A DNA stretch of 64,000 nt from Endobacterium cereale (GCF_009617585.1 NZ_WIXI01000048.1:1-64000); one strand, 5' to 3'. Counted from the stretch's first letter, positions 44,829-54,615 are shown. The notes: generated by a model not told the origin, from the sequence alone. Program-made: numbers and translations.

Positions 44829-45988
44829 TCTGATTTCTGGACGGTAATCTGGGTGGTTCCCGCATGATCCACCGCGTGAGGTTTTCCCTCTTCCCACGGC
44901 AGTGTTTCGGAGCGCCCGTAATAGATATCGCTATCAAGGTATCGCGACAGCACGAAGCGGACAAGCACACCAACCATGGCAGCAGCCGGCACAGCGACCA
45001 GAAGGCCGACGAAACCGAACATGGCGCCGAAGGCAAACAGCGCGAACATCAGCCAGACCGGATGCAGGCCGACGCTGGAGCCGACCAGTTTCGGCTGCAG
45101 GATGTTGCCCTCGAGGAACTGGCCGAGGAAGAACACGCCCGCAGTGGCGATGATCCAGGTATATTCCGGCCAGAACTGTACGAGTGCCACTCCGACCGAC
45201 AACACGAGGCCGATCAGCGAGCCGATATAGGGAATGAACGAGATCATGCCCGCGACGAAGCCGATCAGCAGACCGAAATTCAGGCCGACCAGCGACAGGC
45301 CAACCGCATAAAAGATGCCGAGGATGAGGCAGAGCGAGCCCTGGCCACGGATGAAGCCGGCCACGGACCGATCCATCTCGCGGGCAAGCTGGCGCACCAC
45401 CTGCACTTGGTCGCGCGGCACCCAGCTATCGACCTTGTTGACCATGCGGTCCCAGTCCAGCAGCAGGTAGAAGGCGACGACCGGGGTGACGATCAGCAGC
45501 GACACGACATCGACGATCGCCTTGCCGGAATTCCAGACCTGCGCGAACAGCGTGCCGATGAAACCGGCGCCCTGGCTCAGGACTTCGGAAAAGTTCTGCT
45601 TCACCGTGTCGATCTGGCTCGTCACCCAACCGGGCAGGAACGAGGTTTCCGGACTGGACAGGATCTGCTGCAACTGGGTGATGTAACCCGGCATGGCGGC
45701 GGCAAACTGGGCGAACTGGTTGACGATGACCGGGATGACCAGCATCAGCGAAAGCGCAAAGATCAGCACGAAGCCGACAAGGATGAGCACCGAGGCCATC
45801 ATGCGGCTGAGGCCTCGGCGTTCCAGCCAGTCGGCGACCGGATCGAGGAAATAGGCGAGCGCCATGCCAGCCACGAAGGGCAGAAGGATGGTGCGGAAGA
45901 ACCACAGGAAGCCCACGAACAGCACGAACACGGCGAGCCAGAAATAGATATGGCGCCGGAGGGTGGTGCCGCTGATATGATAGGCCAT
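44825..45988 (-). CDS. AI-2E family transporter (PerM-like)
   Basis: A 387-residue inner-membrane protein with about eight helices and the AI-2E/PerM signature (FVAGMALAYFLDPVADWLERRG near residue 40, LGQFLEGNILQPKLVGSSVGLHP near 300, both quoted only in part here as PVADWLERR and LQPKLVGSSVGLHP). Despite the family name, many members are Na+/H+ antiporters or of unknown function. The start at 45988 has a good ribosome site (gaggat). Its stop overlaps the hdaA start by four bases. It is divergent from purM. Confidence 0.92.
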   Translation of the reverse strand: MAYHISGTTLRRHIYFWLAVFVLFVGFLWFFRTILLPFVAGMALAYFLDPVADWLERRGLSRMMASVLILVGFVLIFALSLMLVIPVIVNQFAQFAAAMPGYITQLQQILSSPETSFLPGWVTSQIDTVKQNFSEVLSQGAGFIGTLFAQVWNSGKAIVDVVSLLIVTPVVAFYLLLDWDRMVNKVDSWVPRDQVQVVRQLAREMDRSVAGFIRGQGSLCLILGIFYAVGLSLVGLNFGLLIGFVAGMISFIPYIGSLIGLVLSVGVALVQFWPEYTWIIATAGVFFLGQFLEGNILQPKLVGSSVGLHPVWLMFALFAFGAMFGFVGLLVAVPAAAMVGVLVRFVLSRYLDSDIYYGRSETLPWEEGKPHAVDHAGTTQITVQKSE

Positions 45989-46268
45989 AAGGTATCCTCT
46001 CGGCTGCGTTTTTGTCTCTTGGGATATGAAGGTGCCGCTTCTCAACGTCAAGCTTGAGGGCGGGCATGAGGGGTGAGCTGTGGATCATCCTCATGAAAAG
46101 CCTGTGAACGGACTGTAAAACCGCGCCCAAACCGTGGTGGCGCTTGCATCCGAAGGCCCATCGTGCAATTGCGAGCCTAATTATTCATGCATGCCCCTGA
46201 CCGGGTTTCGCTTTGCTTTCCGTGGGCGTTTCCGGCAGACATGCGACGGCTTCAGTGGAGAACATGCG

Positions 46269-47342
46269 ATGAGCGAGGCGGGCAAGAACGGTCTCACCTA
46301 TAGCGATGCGGGCGTCGATATCGATGCGGGCAATCTGATGGTGGAAAAGATCAAGCCGGCCGTGCGCTCGACGCGCCGCCCCGGCGCTGATGGCGAAATC
46401 GGCGGTTTCGGCGGCCTGTTCGACCTCAAGGCGGCCGGTTTCAACGATCCTATCTTGGTGGCCGCCAATGACGGCGTCGGCACCAAGCTGAAGATCGCCA
46501 TCGACGCCAACCGTCACGACACCGTGGGCATCGACCTTGTCGCCATGTGCGTCAACGATCTCGTCGTACAGGGCGCCGAGCCGCTGCTCTTCCTCGACTA
46601 TTACGCCACCGGCAAGCTCGATCCGGAACAGGGTGCGGCGATCGTTCTCGGCATCGCCGAAGGTTGCCGTCAGGCCGGATGCGCGCTGATCGGCGGCGAA
46701 ACCGCCGAAATGCCGGGCATGTATTCCGAGGGCGATTACGACCTCGCCGGCTTTGCCGTGGGTGCAGCCGAACGCGGCAAGCTTTTGCCGGCTGGCGATC
46801 TGGCCGAAGGCGATGTCATTCTCGGCCTCACCTCTTCCGGCGTTCACTCCAACGGTTTTTCGCTGGTGCGCAAGATTGTTACCCTCTCCGGCCTCGGTTG
46901 GGATGCCCCTGCCCCGTTCGCCGACGGCAAGACGCTGGGCGAGGCGCTGCTGACGCCGACCCGCATCTATGTAAAGCCGCTTCTGGCCGCGATCCGCAAC
47001 ACCGGTGCACTGAAGGCGCTCGCCCACATCACCGGTGGCGGTTTCCCGGACAATATTCCGCGCGTCCTGCCTGACCATCTGGCCGCTGAAATCGAACTGT
47101 CCAACATCCCGGTTCCGGCCGTGTTTTCGTGGCTGGCCAAGACGGGCGGCGTTGCGCCGAACGAGATGCTGCGCACCTTCAACTGCGGCGTCGGCATGAT
47201 CGTCGTCGTTTCGGCAGAGAACGCCAAGACCGTGACCGATGCGCTCGCTGCCGAAGGCGAGACCGTCGTGCAGCTTGGCCGCATCATTGCCCGCGAAGAA
47301 GGCGGCGCCGGCACCGTCTACAAGGGCACGCTTGGCCTATGA
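46269..47342 (+). CDS. purM: Phosphoribosylformylglycinamidine cyclo-ligase
   Basis: A 357-residue ATP-dependent AIR synthetase, step five of de novo purine synthesis. Typical marks are YSDAGVDIDAGN at the start, DGVGTKLKIA near residue 70, GGETAEMPGMY near 145 and GGGFPDNIPRVLP near 255. The start at 46269 lies behind ggagaaca; the frame is open 45 codons further up. Its stop overlaps the purN start as ATGA, so the two enzymes are translationally coupled. Confidence 0.97.
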   Translation: MSEAGKNGLTYSDAGVDIDAGNLMVEKIKPAVRSTRRPGADGEIGGFGGLFDLKAAGFNDPILVAANDGVGTKLKIAIDANRHDTVGIDLVAMCVNDLVVQGAEPLLFLDYYATGKLDPEQGAAIVLGIAEGCRQAGCALIGGETAEMPGMYSEGDYDLAGFAVGAAERGKLLPAGDLAEGDVILGLTSSGVHSNGFSLVRKIVTLSGLGWDAPAPFADGKTLGEALLTPTRIYVKPLLAAIRNTGALKALAHITGGGFPDNIPRVLPDHLAAEIELSNIPVPAVFSWLAKTGGVAPNEMLRTFNCGVGMIVVVSAENAKTVTDALAAEGETVVQLGRIIAREEGGAGTVYKGTLGL

Positions 47343-48019
47343 CATCCCTTCCGGCGGCATCTGATCGCAAGCGCGTCGTCGTGTTCATCTCCGGCGGCGG
47401 CTCCAACATGGTGTCGCTGGCCGATGCCTGTGCGTCAGAAGATTTTCCGGCCGAGATCGTTGCCGTCATTTCCGACAAGCCGGATGCCGGCGGCCTTGCC
47501 AAGGCCGCTGCGCGCGGCATCATAACCCGCGTGTTCGAACGCAAGGCTTATGGCAGCAAGATCGAGCATGAGATGGCGATCCTCGACGCGCTCGAGGTGA
47601 TCAAGCCGGACATTATCTGCCTTGCCGGTTACATGCGGCTGATCTCGGGTGATTTCATTTCTCGTTACGAAGGCCGGATCATCAACATCCACCCTTCGCT
47701 GCTGCCGCTGTTTGCCGGCCTGCACACCCACCAGCGCGCCATCGACGCCGGCATGAAAATCGCCGGCTGCAGCGTACACTTCGTCACCGAAGGCATGGAT
47801 GAAGGCCCGATCGTGGCACAGGCGGCCGTGCCGGTTCTTGCCGATGATACATCTGATACGTTGGCGGCACGGGTGCTAACCGTCGAGCACAAGCTCTATC
47901 CGCTGGCGCTGAAGGCGCTGGCCGAAGGCCAGGTGCGGATGGAAGGCGGGAAGGCAATTTCCGCGCCCGGCACGGATGCCAGCCTAGCCGACCAGCGCAT
48001 CGTTTCCGCTGGGCTCTGA
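47339..48019 (+). CDS. purN: Phosphoribosylglycinamide formyltransferase
   Basis: A 226-residue enzyme that transfers a formyl group from 10-formyl-THF to GAR in purine synthesis. The phosphate loop is FISGGGSNM (residues 16-24), the active-site Asn-His pair lies in INIHPSLLPLFAGLHTHQ, and the catalytic Asp in MDEGPIVAQ. The start codon overlaps the purM stop by four bases. It is slightly longer than the E. coli enzyme at the C-terminus, as usual in rhizobia. Confidence 0.96.
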   Translation: MTSLPAASDRKRVVVFISGGGSNMVSLADACASEDFPAEIVAVISDKPDAGGLAKAAARGIITRVFERKAYGSKIEHEMAILDALEVIKPDIICLAGYMRLISGDFISRYEGRIINIHPSLLPLFAGLHTHQRAIDAGMKIAGCSVHFVTEGMDEGPIVAQAAVPVLADDTSDTLAARVLTVEHKLYPLALKALAEGQVRMEGGKAISAPGTDASLADQRIVSAGL

Positions 48020-48392
48020 GCGCCGATTGACGGCTCTTTCCTGCTGAAAGACCGTTGCAGGTGGAGCGGAGCGGTGACGATCACGCCCAACGACGGCGAT
48101 GCTGATCTCGATCAACAGCAAAACGGAACTCATTCAAACAATTCTTCGCGAACGTGAAAGGTCGTTCGTCGATCACCCACGAAGAGATCGCCGGAAACAG
48201 ATCGGGCGCAAAAAAAGAGAGATTTTAAGCGTCGCTGGAAATGAGATTTCCATCTCGCGGTTTTCTGTTTGACACTCCCACCCGCTACACTCGACAAACA
48301 TTTGAGCGCAGCAGCGGCACGGGAAGGGGTGCCGCTGCTGACTTGCTGACATCGGCGTTTCGGCTCTGGCAGCGTCACCCAACGCGACAGCT
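48020..48392. other. Gene-free stretch
   Basis: 373 bases between the convergent purN and Nudix genes. I see no convincing coding frame or RNA gene, and no clean terminator hairpin. There is an A-run (48209-48216) of unknown meaning. Confidence 0.5.
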
Positions 48393-49013
48393 TCAGTCGA
48401 AGTTCCCGGACGAAAGTTTGTTACGATTGATCATGGCCCATTGAAGGGCAATGATCGTTTTAGCATCGGTGATCTCGCCGGTCGCGATCATGCGATAGGC
48501 TTCCTCTAGCGGAAGCGTGACGACCTCGATATCCTCGCCTTCGCCGACGAGACCGCCGCCCTGCCCAGTTTTTTTGCCGGTATCGACGCTGGCGGCAAAC
48601 AGGGACAGCTTTTCCGTCAGTGTGCCGGGCGTCGGGTGCATGTCGCAGATGTGATGCGCCGTCGTGATGTCATAACCTGTCTCTTCCATGGCCTCGCGAA
48701 TGACGGCCTCGGCCGGAGCTTCGCCCTCATCGATCAGACCGGCCGGCAATTCCAGCAGGAAAGCGGCATCGCCATTGGCAAACGCACCGGCGCGGAACTG
48801 GCGCACCAACACAACCGTATCATCATCCGGGTTATGCAGAAGGATGGCAGCGGCGCTACCGTGGTCATGAATCTCGCGATGGATCGTCACCAGGCTGCCA
48901 TCGGGCATGCGCTGCTCGAAAGTGAGCCTTTCCAGCGTCAAAAAGCCCTTGTAGATCATTTCCCGGCCAACTAGGCGCACGCGTTCCGCTTCGGAAGTGT
49001 CGATGTCGATCAT
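48393..49013 (-). CDS. Nudix hydrolase (ADP-ribose / GDP-mannose pyrophosphatase type)
   Basis: A 206-residue Nudix enzyme. The Nudix box is complete: G-x5-E-x7-REAMEETG with the acidic metal ligands, beginning at GLIDEGEAP near residue 95. The N-terminal strand region (MIYKGFLTLERLTFEQRMPD) and the late PTPGTLTEKLSLFAA segment match the NudF/NudK group, which cleaves ADP-ribose, GDP-mannose or similar nucleotide sugars. The start at 49013 has aggaa upstream. It is 57 bases downstream of the molybdopterin oxidoreductase gene and may be its operon partner. Confidence 0.9.
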   Translation of the reverse strand: MIDIDTSEAERVRLVGREMIYKGFLTLERLTFEQRMPDGSLVTIHREIHDHGSAAAILLHNPDDDTVVLVRQFRAGAFANGDAAFLLELPAGLIDEGEAPAEAVIREAMEETGYDITTAHHICDMHPTPGTLTEKLSLFAASVDTGKKTGQGGGLVGEGEDIEVVTLPLEEAYRMIATGEITDAKTIIALQWAMINRNKLSSGNFD

Positions 49014-49070
49014 GTCCGTTCCTGTTATCCCATTTCGGGCCTGTGATTCCATTTCGGGGATGATGCCGGA

Positions 49071-51158
49071 TCAGGCTTTTTGGAGCCAGACCCGATTGTC
49101 GTGGAAAGCGGCGCCGCCGTAAGGTGCCACCGCATCGGCGCCGGTCAAGACATTGATGCCTTCGCCATCGAGATGCGCCGAATTCGGCCAGAGACCTTCC
49201 GCCACCAGCACGCCGGACCGCGCACCCGCAACGATGCGGGCATGCAGCCGGATATCGCCGCGACAGTTTCCTATGCGCACGATATCGCCATCGGAAATGC
49301 CCAGACGCTCGGCATCGGATGGCTCTATCATCACGTCCGGTCTGCCCTCCTTCTGCACCGAGCCCTTGGTTTCGGTGAAAGAGGAGTTGAGAAAGCTGCG
49401 GGCCGGCGATGTCGCCAGACGGAAAGGATGGTCTTCGTCCGGCATCTCGATCAGGTCGACATGATCCGGGAAGACCGGCAGATTGGCGAAGGGACCAAGT
49501 GTGCCGACATTTTCCGGCGGCTTGTCCGGCGACGGGCCGTTTGCCCAATCCGGGCTGAAGCGGAATTTGCCATCGTCGTAACCGAAACCGTTGAGATAAT
49601 GCGCGGTGTCGAAATCCGGCTGGGCATCGATCCATTTGTCTCGCGCGAGATCGTCATAACCCGGCCAGCCGCTGTCTGAAAGGATGCGGTCGATATGGCT
49701 GCGCTCATCCTCGCCGAAGCCGGAACAGTGGTCGATGCCGAGGCGTTTTGCCAGTTCCTCGATGACAAACAGGTTGGTGCGTACCGTTGGCGGCGGCTCG
49801 ACGATTTTCGGACCCAGCAGAATGTGCATGTGGCCGCCGCCACGATAAAGGTCGTCATGCTCCACAAACATGGTGGCCGGCAGCACGATATCGGCGACCT
49901 GAGCGGTATCGGTCATGAAATGCTCGTGCACCGCGACAAACAGGTCGTCGCGCATAAAACCGTCGCGGACGAGGCGCTGTTCGGGCGCGACATTCATCGG
50001 GTTGGTGTTCTGGATCAGCAACGCATCGACCGGACCGCGGTAGCGCAGCGCCTCGGCATCACCGGTCAGCACGCGGCCGATCTGCGACTGGTCGAGCATA
50101 CGGATGTCGGGATCGACAAATGCCGTACCCATCAGATGCGATTTGTCGAGGTGATAGATCGCGCCGTTATTGTGGAACGCGCCGCCACCTTCGTATTGCC
50201 AGGAGCCGAGCACGGTGGAGATGGACAGCGCCGCATGCATGGCGGCGGTGCCGTTGCGCTGGCGGGCAAAACCGTAACCGAGGCGGAAGAACGTCTTTTT
50301 CGTCGTGCCCACCAGTCGGGCGAAGGCTTCGATCTCGTCGACCGACAGACCGGTGATGGCAGATGCCCATTCCGGCGTGCGGGTTTTCAGATGCGCTTCG
50401 AGGCCGGCCGGATCATCGGCGAACTTTGCCATATAGGCACGGTCGGCATAACCGTCACGGAAGGCGACATGCATCACGGCGCAGGCGAGCGCGGCATCGG
50501 TGCCGGGACGCACGGTCAGCGCCATGTCCGCCTGTTTCATGGTCGGGTTGTCATAGATATCGACCACCACGATCTTTGCGCCGCGTTCCTTGCGGGCTTT
50601 TATCGCGTGGGTCATAACGTTGACCTGCGTCGAAACCACGTTCGAGCCCCAGATCACCACGCAATCCGCCTTGGCGATCTCGCGCGGATCGGGACCGCGC
50701 AGGTCACCCGTGCCCATCACGTAACCGGTCCAGGCCATGTTGGTGCAGATCGTGCCGAAAAATCCGGAATATTTTTTGGCGTGGCGCAGGCGCTCAATGC
50801 TGTCGCGCTGCACCTGCCCCATCGTGCCGGCATAAAAATACGGCCAGACGATCTCGTCGAGCGCCGCCTCCCAGGAAAGCTCCTGCCAATTACCGTCGCC
50901 CTTGGCCCCTGCCCGGCGCTGCGGCACCATAAGACGGCCGGGATGATAGAGGCGCTCGGCATAACGCGCGACCTTGGCGCAGATGACACCGGCCGTGTAG
51001 CTGTTGTCGGCCGAGCCGCGTACCCTTCCGATCTTGCCGTCGGCGGCGATATCGATATCGAGCGCGCAGGCGGAGGGACAGTCGTGCGGACAGACGGTGT
51101 GGGCCACGGAATTGTGGCCGGGCAGGTTTCGGGCAGAGATGGGCGTCGCAATGTTCAT
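49071..51158 (-). CDS. Molybdopterin oxidoreductase family protein
   Basis: A cytoplasmic Mo/W-bis-MGD enzyme of about 695 residues, formate dehydrogenase/nitrate reductase superfamily. The N-terminal 4Fe-4S motif is CPHDCPSACALDI, with the fourth Cys in VICAKV. Then come the Mo-binding regions (VVIWGSNVVSTQVN, QNTNPMNVAPEQ) and the C-terminal MGD-binding domain (DGDIVRIGNCRGDI). The residue at the metal cannot be assigned confidently. There is no Tat signal and no partner subunit gene nearby, so the substrate is unknown. A start at 51176 is equally possible; neither has a ribosome site. Confidence 0.87.
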   Translation of the reverse strand: MNIATPISARNLPGHNSVAHTVCPHDCPSACALDIDIAADGKIGRVRGSADNSYTAGVICAKVARYAERLYHPGRLMVPQRRAGAKGDGNWQELSWEAALDEIVWPYFYAGTMGQVQRDSIERLRHAKKYSGFFGTICTNMAWTGYVMGTGDLRGPDPREIAKADCVVIWGSNVVSTQVNVMTHAIKARKERGAKIVVVDIYDNPTMKQADMALTVRPGTDAALACAVMHVAFRDGYADRAYMAKFADDPAGLEAHLKTRTPEWASAITGLSVDEIEAFARLVGTTKKTFFRLGYGFARQRNGTAAMHAALSISTVLGSWQYEGGGAFHNNGAIYHLDKSHLMGTAFVDPDIRMLDQSQIGRVLTGDAEALRYRGPVDALLIQNTNPMNVAPEQRLVRDGFMRDDLFVAVHEHFMTDTAQVADIVLPATMFVEHDDLYRGGGHMHILLGPKIVEPPPTVRTNLFVIEELAKRLGIDHCSGFGEDERSHIDRILSDSGWPGYDDLARDKWIDAQPDFDTAHYLNGFGYDDGKFRFSPDWANGPSPDKPPENVGTLGPFANLPVFPDHVDLIEMPDEDHPFRLATSPARSFLNSSFTETKGSVQKEGRPDVMIEPSDAERLGISDGDIVRIGNCRGDIRLHARIVAGARSGVLVAEGLWPNSAHLDGEGINVLTGADAVAPYGGAAFHDNRVWLQKA

Positions 51159-51235
51159 CGGATTTCTATATGGCATGGACAGGCGCGCAAAAAGTCAGAT
51201 TTGCGACCCATCAATTTTATTCATCCGGAGCTGCC

Positions 51236-52120
51236 ATGAACTACCGCCACATCTACCATGCCGGCAATTTTGCCGACGTCCTGAAGCATGCGGTGCTGGC
51301 GCAGCTCGTTCTTTACATGCAGAAGAAGGACAAGGCTTTTCGCGTGCTTGATACGCATGCGGGCATCGGCCTTTACGACCTTTCCTCGGAGGAAGCACAA
51401 AAGACCGGCGAATGGCGCGACGGCATTGGCAAGGTGATGGCGGCGGAGTTTTCGCCGCAAGTCGCCGCCGTGCTGAAACCCTATCTGGATGCCGTCCGCG
51501 AGCTCAATCCGGGTTTCGAAGCCGATGGCGCGCTAAAACTCTATCCGGGCTCGCCAAAGCTTTCGCGCATGCTGTTTCGTCCGCAGGACCGGCTGGCGGC
51601 GATGGAACTGCATCCCGACGACTATAATCGCCTGTCGCGCCTGTTCGAGGGTGACTTTCAGACCCGCGTGACCGAACTCGACGGCTGGCTAGCGCTCGGC
51701 GCGCATCTGCCGCCGAAGGAAAAGCGCGGCGTCGTGCTGGTCGATCCGCCCTTCGAGATCGAGGGCGAATATGATCGCCTCGTGAAGGGGCTGGCGACAG
51801 CTTACAAGCGTTTTTCCGGTGGCACCTATTGCCTGTGGTACCCGCTAAAAAAGGGCGCGCCGATAAAGATGTTTCACGAGCAGCTGCAGGCGCTGAACAT
51901 CCCAAAGATGCTGTGCGCCGAACTGACGGTGCAGAGCGACCGTGAAGCAACCGGCCTCAACGGTTCGGGCGTCATCGTCGTCAACCCACCCTTCACGCTG
52001 AAGGACGAGCTGCATCTGGTTCTGCCGGCCCTGAAGGATGTCATGGCGAAAGACCGCTATGCTTCGCAGCGCGCATTCTGGCTGCGCGGCGAAGAAATGG
52101 TCGAGCGCGAAGAGGAATAA
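51236..52120 (+). CDS. rlmJ: 23S rRNA (adenine(2030)-N6)-methyltransferase
   Basis: A 294-residue SAM-dependent methyltransferase that modifies A2030 of 23S rRNA. It starts with the characteristic MNYRHIYHAGNFADVLKHAV. The SAM-binding segment is near DTHAGIGLYDL, and the catalytic motif is VLVDPPFEIEGEYDR (D/N-P-P-F/Y for N6-adenine). A second NPPF occurs near the end (VIVVNPPFTLKDEL), which is family-typical. The start at 51236 follows cggag. It is divergent from the molybdopterin oxidoreductase. Confidence 0.95.
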   Translation: MNYRHIYHAGNFADVLKHAVLAQLVLYMQKKDKAFRVLDTHAGIGLYDLSSEEAQKTGEWRDGIGKVMAAEFSPQVAAVLKPYLDAVRELNPGFEADGALKLYPGSPKLSRMLFRPQDRLAAMELHPDDYNRLSRLFEGDFQTRVTELDGWLALGAHLPPKEKRGVVLVDPPFEIEGEYDRLVKGLATAYKRFSGGTYCLWYPLKKGAPIKMFHEQLQALNIPKMLCAELTVQSDREATGLNGSGVIVVNPPFTLKDELHLVLPALKDVMAKDRYASQRAFWLRGEEMVEREEE

Positions 52121-52123
52121 ATT

Positions 52124-52151
52124 AAAAAGGCGCCCTCGGACTCGCCTTTTT
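52124..52151. terminator. Bidirectional terminator
   Basis: aaaaaggcg pairs with cgccttttt (9 bp) around a 10-base loop, placed between the convergent rlmJ and UPF0104 genes. Confidence 0.8.
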
Positions 52152-52152
52152 G

Positions 52153-53118
52153 TCAGCCTTCGTGCTGCTCGCCGCGTCGGAGATCCGGCGGATTGTTCAG
52201 CTTGAACTGCGAACGCTCGAATACGAGGATCACCACCAGCGCCATCACGAACGGGATGATCAGGTAGAACAGACGGAACACCAGAAGGGCGGCGATGACA
52301 TCGGCCTGGTTCATGTCCGGCAGGCCCATCAGGAACACCAGTTCCAGCACGCCGAGGCCGCCCGGCGCATGCGACAGAAGGGCTGCCGAAAATGAAATCA
52401 GAAAGATGCCGAGCACGATCATGAAGCCCGGATTGCCGGCTTCCGGCAGTGCGAAATAGATGATGCCGGCAGCGCCGATCAGCTCGATTGGGGCGATCAG
52501 CAATTGCGGCAGCACCACTTTCGGGGCCGGATAGGAAATGTGAATGGAGCCGAGTTTCAGCGGCTTCAGCTTCATGAAGCTTGCCACGACGTAAAGCCCG
52601 ATCAGCGCCAGGATCAGCACGCCTGTCGCAGCGGATGCCTCGACCGGTACGAGATCACCAAAACGCTCGATCAGTTCCGGTTCGTAGACCAGAACCATGC
52701 CGGCCAGAAGCAGCGTACCGAGGATGAAGGTGAAGGAACAGGTGGCGATCAGCACGCCGATTTCCGCCGGCGTCAGGCCGCGTGTCGAATAGGCCCGGTA
52801 ACGCACCACTGCGCCCGAAACTACGGAAGCCCCGACATTGTGCGACAGCGCATAGGTGGTAAACGAGCAGATGGTGATGAACCACCAGTCGATCTTCTTG
52901 CCGAGATGCATCAGCGCGATACGGTCATAACCGGCGAGCGCCGCATAGGCGACCAGTGTTGACAGCGCTGCGAGCAGCCAATGCGTCATCGGGATGGCCG
53001 AAAAACTGTCCCCCAGATCGTCCAGAGACAGGCCACGCAATTCCTTGTAGAGAAGCCATGCCGAAAGCGCTATCGTCAGTGCGCCTACAGTCGGCCAAAG
53101 GTATTTCTTGAATGTCAT
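52153..53118 (-). CDS. UPF0104 / lysylphosphatidylglycerol synthase transmembrane family protein
   Basis: A 321-residue inner-membrane protein with about eight helices. The family signature is visible as HNVGASVVSGAVVRYRAYSTRG near residue 85 (quoted in part: VSGAVVRYRAY), with SFSAALLSHAPGGLGVLE near residue 245. The family covers flippase-like membrane domains related to MprF; without a C-terminal synthase domain this one is a stand-alone membrane protein of unknown substrate. The start at 53118 gives the expected N-terminal helix; the frame is open 29 codons further up. Confidence 0.87.
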   Translation of the reverse strand: MTFKKYLWPTVGALTIALSAWLLYKELRGLSLDDLGDSFSAIPMTHWLLAALSTLVAYAALAGYDRIALMHLGKKIDWWFITICSFTTYALSHNVGASVVSGAVVRYRAYSTRGLTPAEIGVLIATCSFTFILGTLLLAGMVLVYEPELIERFGDLVPVEASAATGVLILALIGLYVVASFMKLKPLKLGSIHISYPAPKVVLPQLLIAPIELIGAAGIIYFALPEAGNPGFMIVLGIFLISFSAALLSHAPGGLGVLELVFLMGLPDMNQADVIAALLVFRLFYLIIPFVMALVVILVFERSQFKLNNPPDLRRGEQHEG

Positions 53119-53253
53119 TAAGCCGTTTCGCTCTTCACTCCTCACCACGGCCACAGTGTGCGGCCGCTCGCGAAGCAGCAGCTTAGCCGCCAAACTCCTA
53201 ACCATTCAACCTTTCCATAGCTTTCGTGTTCCAGAGACCGGGATTTTTCGACC

Positions 53254-53946
53254 ATGACGAGGAACTATTTCTCCGCCATCAGGATCGCAACCGCCGCTTT
53301 GCTGGCCGTCTGCACCGTTCTGATACTGGTAACGGACGTTTCGTCACAGGAGCGTAACCGTCCGCGCGGTCAGTCCGGCGTGTTCGATTTCTACGTTCTG
53401 TCGCTATCCTGGTCGCCGACCTTCTGCGACACGCAAAGAGGCGGCCGCAACGCCCAGCAATGTGGGAGCGACAAGGATTTTGGCTTCATCGTGCACGGGC
53501 TATGGCCGCAGCATGAACGCAGCTACCCAGAATTCTGCACGACCGGGGAGCCGGGCCGGGTGCCGAACGAACTGGGCGAACCGCTGTTCGACATCATGCC
53601 GTCGATGGGGCTGATCGGCCATCAATGGCGCAAGCATGGCGCCTGCAGCGGCCTTTCGCAGCGCGATTACCTGAAGGCGATCCGCACGGCCTATGATCGC
53701 GTGAAGATGCCGTCAGGCCTTGCCGATCAGGCAACGCCTCAGACGCTATCAGCCCGCGCCATCGAGGACGCCTTCATCAAGGATAATCCCGGCATGCAGC
53801 CACAGGGCATCGCGGTCACCTGCGAGCGCGACAAGCTGGAAGAGGTTCGCATCTGCATGACCAAGGATTTCGGTTTCCGCACCTGCCCGGAGGTCGACAG
53901 GCGCAGTTGTTCACTCTCTCGCGTCAGCTTGCCCCCGGCACAATGA
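53254..53946 (+). CDS. Ribonuclease T2 family protein
   Basis: A 230-residue exported acid ribonuclease. A signal peptide or anchor spans residues 9-32. The two conserved active-site segments are FIVHGLWPQHE (CAS1, His81) and HQWRKHGACSG (CAS2, His123 and His128 with Lys127). Residue 124 is Gln, where the classical fungal enzyme has the catalytic Glu, so activity may differ, although I believe Gln is not rare in bacterial members. Several Cys could form disulfides. The enzyme would degrade RNA in the periplasm. It is followed by a GST gene 30 bases on, probably in one operon. Confidence 0.92.
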   Translation: MTRNYFSAIRIATAALLAVCTVLILVTDVSSQERNRPRGQSGVFDFYVLSLSWSPTFCDTQRGGRNAQQCGSDKDFGFIVHGLWPQHERSYPEFCTTGEPGRVPNELGEPLFDIMPSMGLIGHQWRKHGACSGLSQRDYLKAIRTAYDRVKMPSGLADQATPQTLSARAIEDAFIKDNPGMQPQGIAVTCERDKLEEVRICMTKDFGFRTCPEVDRRSCSLSRVSLPPAQ

Positions 53947-53976
53947 TTTTTTGATCCGCAACATGGTATTCTCGCA

Positions 53977-54573
53977 ATGAAAATCCTCTATTCCCCCGCC
54001 TCTCCCTATTCGGCCAAGTGCCGCATGGCCGCTCGTTACCTCGGACTTGAGGTCGAAGAGGTGAAGACGGATGCCAATCAGGAACCTGCCGAATTGTTAG
54101 AAAACAATCCTCTCGGAAAAATCCCGGTCCTGATCGCGGATGACGGCCGCGCCGTGTATGACAGCGTCGCCATCATGTCCTATCTCGACCGCCTGTCCGG
54201 CAACCGGCTGTATCCGAAGAAGCATGAAAAGCGCACCGACGCGGAGGTGCTGGAAGCCCTGTGCGACGGCATTACAGACTCTCTGCTGGCCGTCATCTAC
54301 GAACGCCGGTTCCGTCCCGAAGAAAAGGTCCATCAGCCGTGGATCGACAAACAGTGGGGCAAGGCGATGCGTGGCCTCGACCATCTGGAAAGGAACCTGC
54401 CGAAGACCGGCAAGAAGCTCAATGGCGGACATTTTTCGCTGGCCGCACTTCTCGGTTATCTCGACCTGCGCTTTGCAGGCCAGTGGGAAGAGGACCGCCC
54501 TTTCCTCGCCGCGTGGCGTGAAACCTTTGCCAAGCGTTTTGGAGACTATAACGAGATGAAATCTGCCGGCTGA
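53977..54573 (+). CDS. Glutathione S-transferase family protein
   Basis: A 198-residue cytoplasmic GST. The N-terminal thioredoxin fold begins MKILYSPASPYSAKCRMAA, with Ser/Tyr positions typical of the catalytic start, and the glutathione-binding NPLGKIPVLIADDG and YDSVAIMSYL follow. The C-terminal helical domain (about 85-195) contains SLAALLGYLDLRFAGQ. The electrophilic substrate is unknown. It is likely co-transcribed with the RNase T2 gene. Confidence 0.9.
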   Translation: MKILYSPASPYSAKCRMAARYLGLEVEEVKTDANQEPAELLENNPLGKIPVLIADDGRAVYDSVAIMSYLDRLSGNRLYPKKHEKRTDAEVLEALCDGITDSLLAVIYERRFRPEEKVHQPWIDKQWGKAMRGLDHLERNLPKTGKKLNGGHFSLAALLGYLDLRFAGQWEEDRPFLAAWRETFAKRFGDYNEMKSAG

Positions 54574-54615
54574 GGCCGTGACTTCTGCCTGCGAGGCGTT
54601 CATAAGACCTTTGGC

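Noticed and set aside
49695..51239. A 514-codon open frame antisense to the molybdopterin oxidoreductase
   Set aside because: It is a shadow of the oxidoreductase reading frame, His/Arg/Gly-rich and without motifs.
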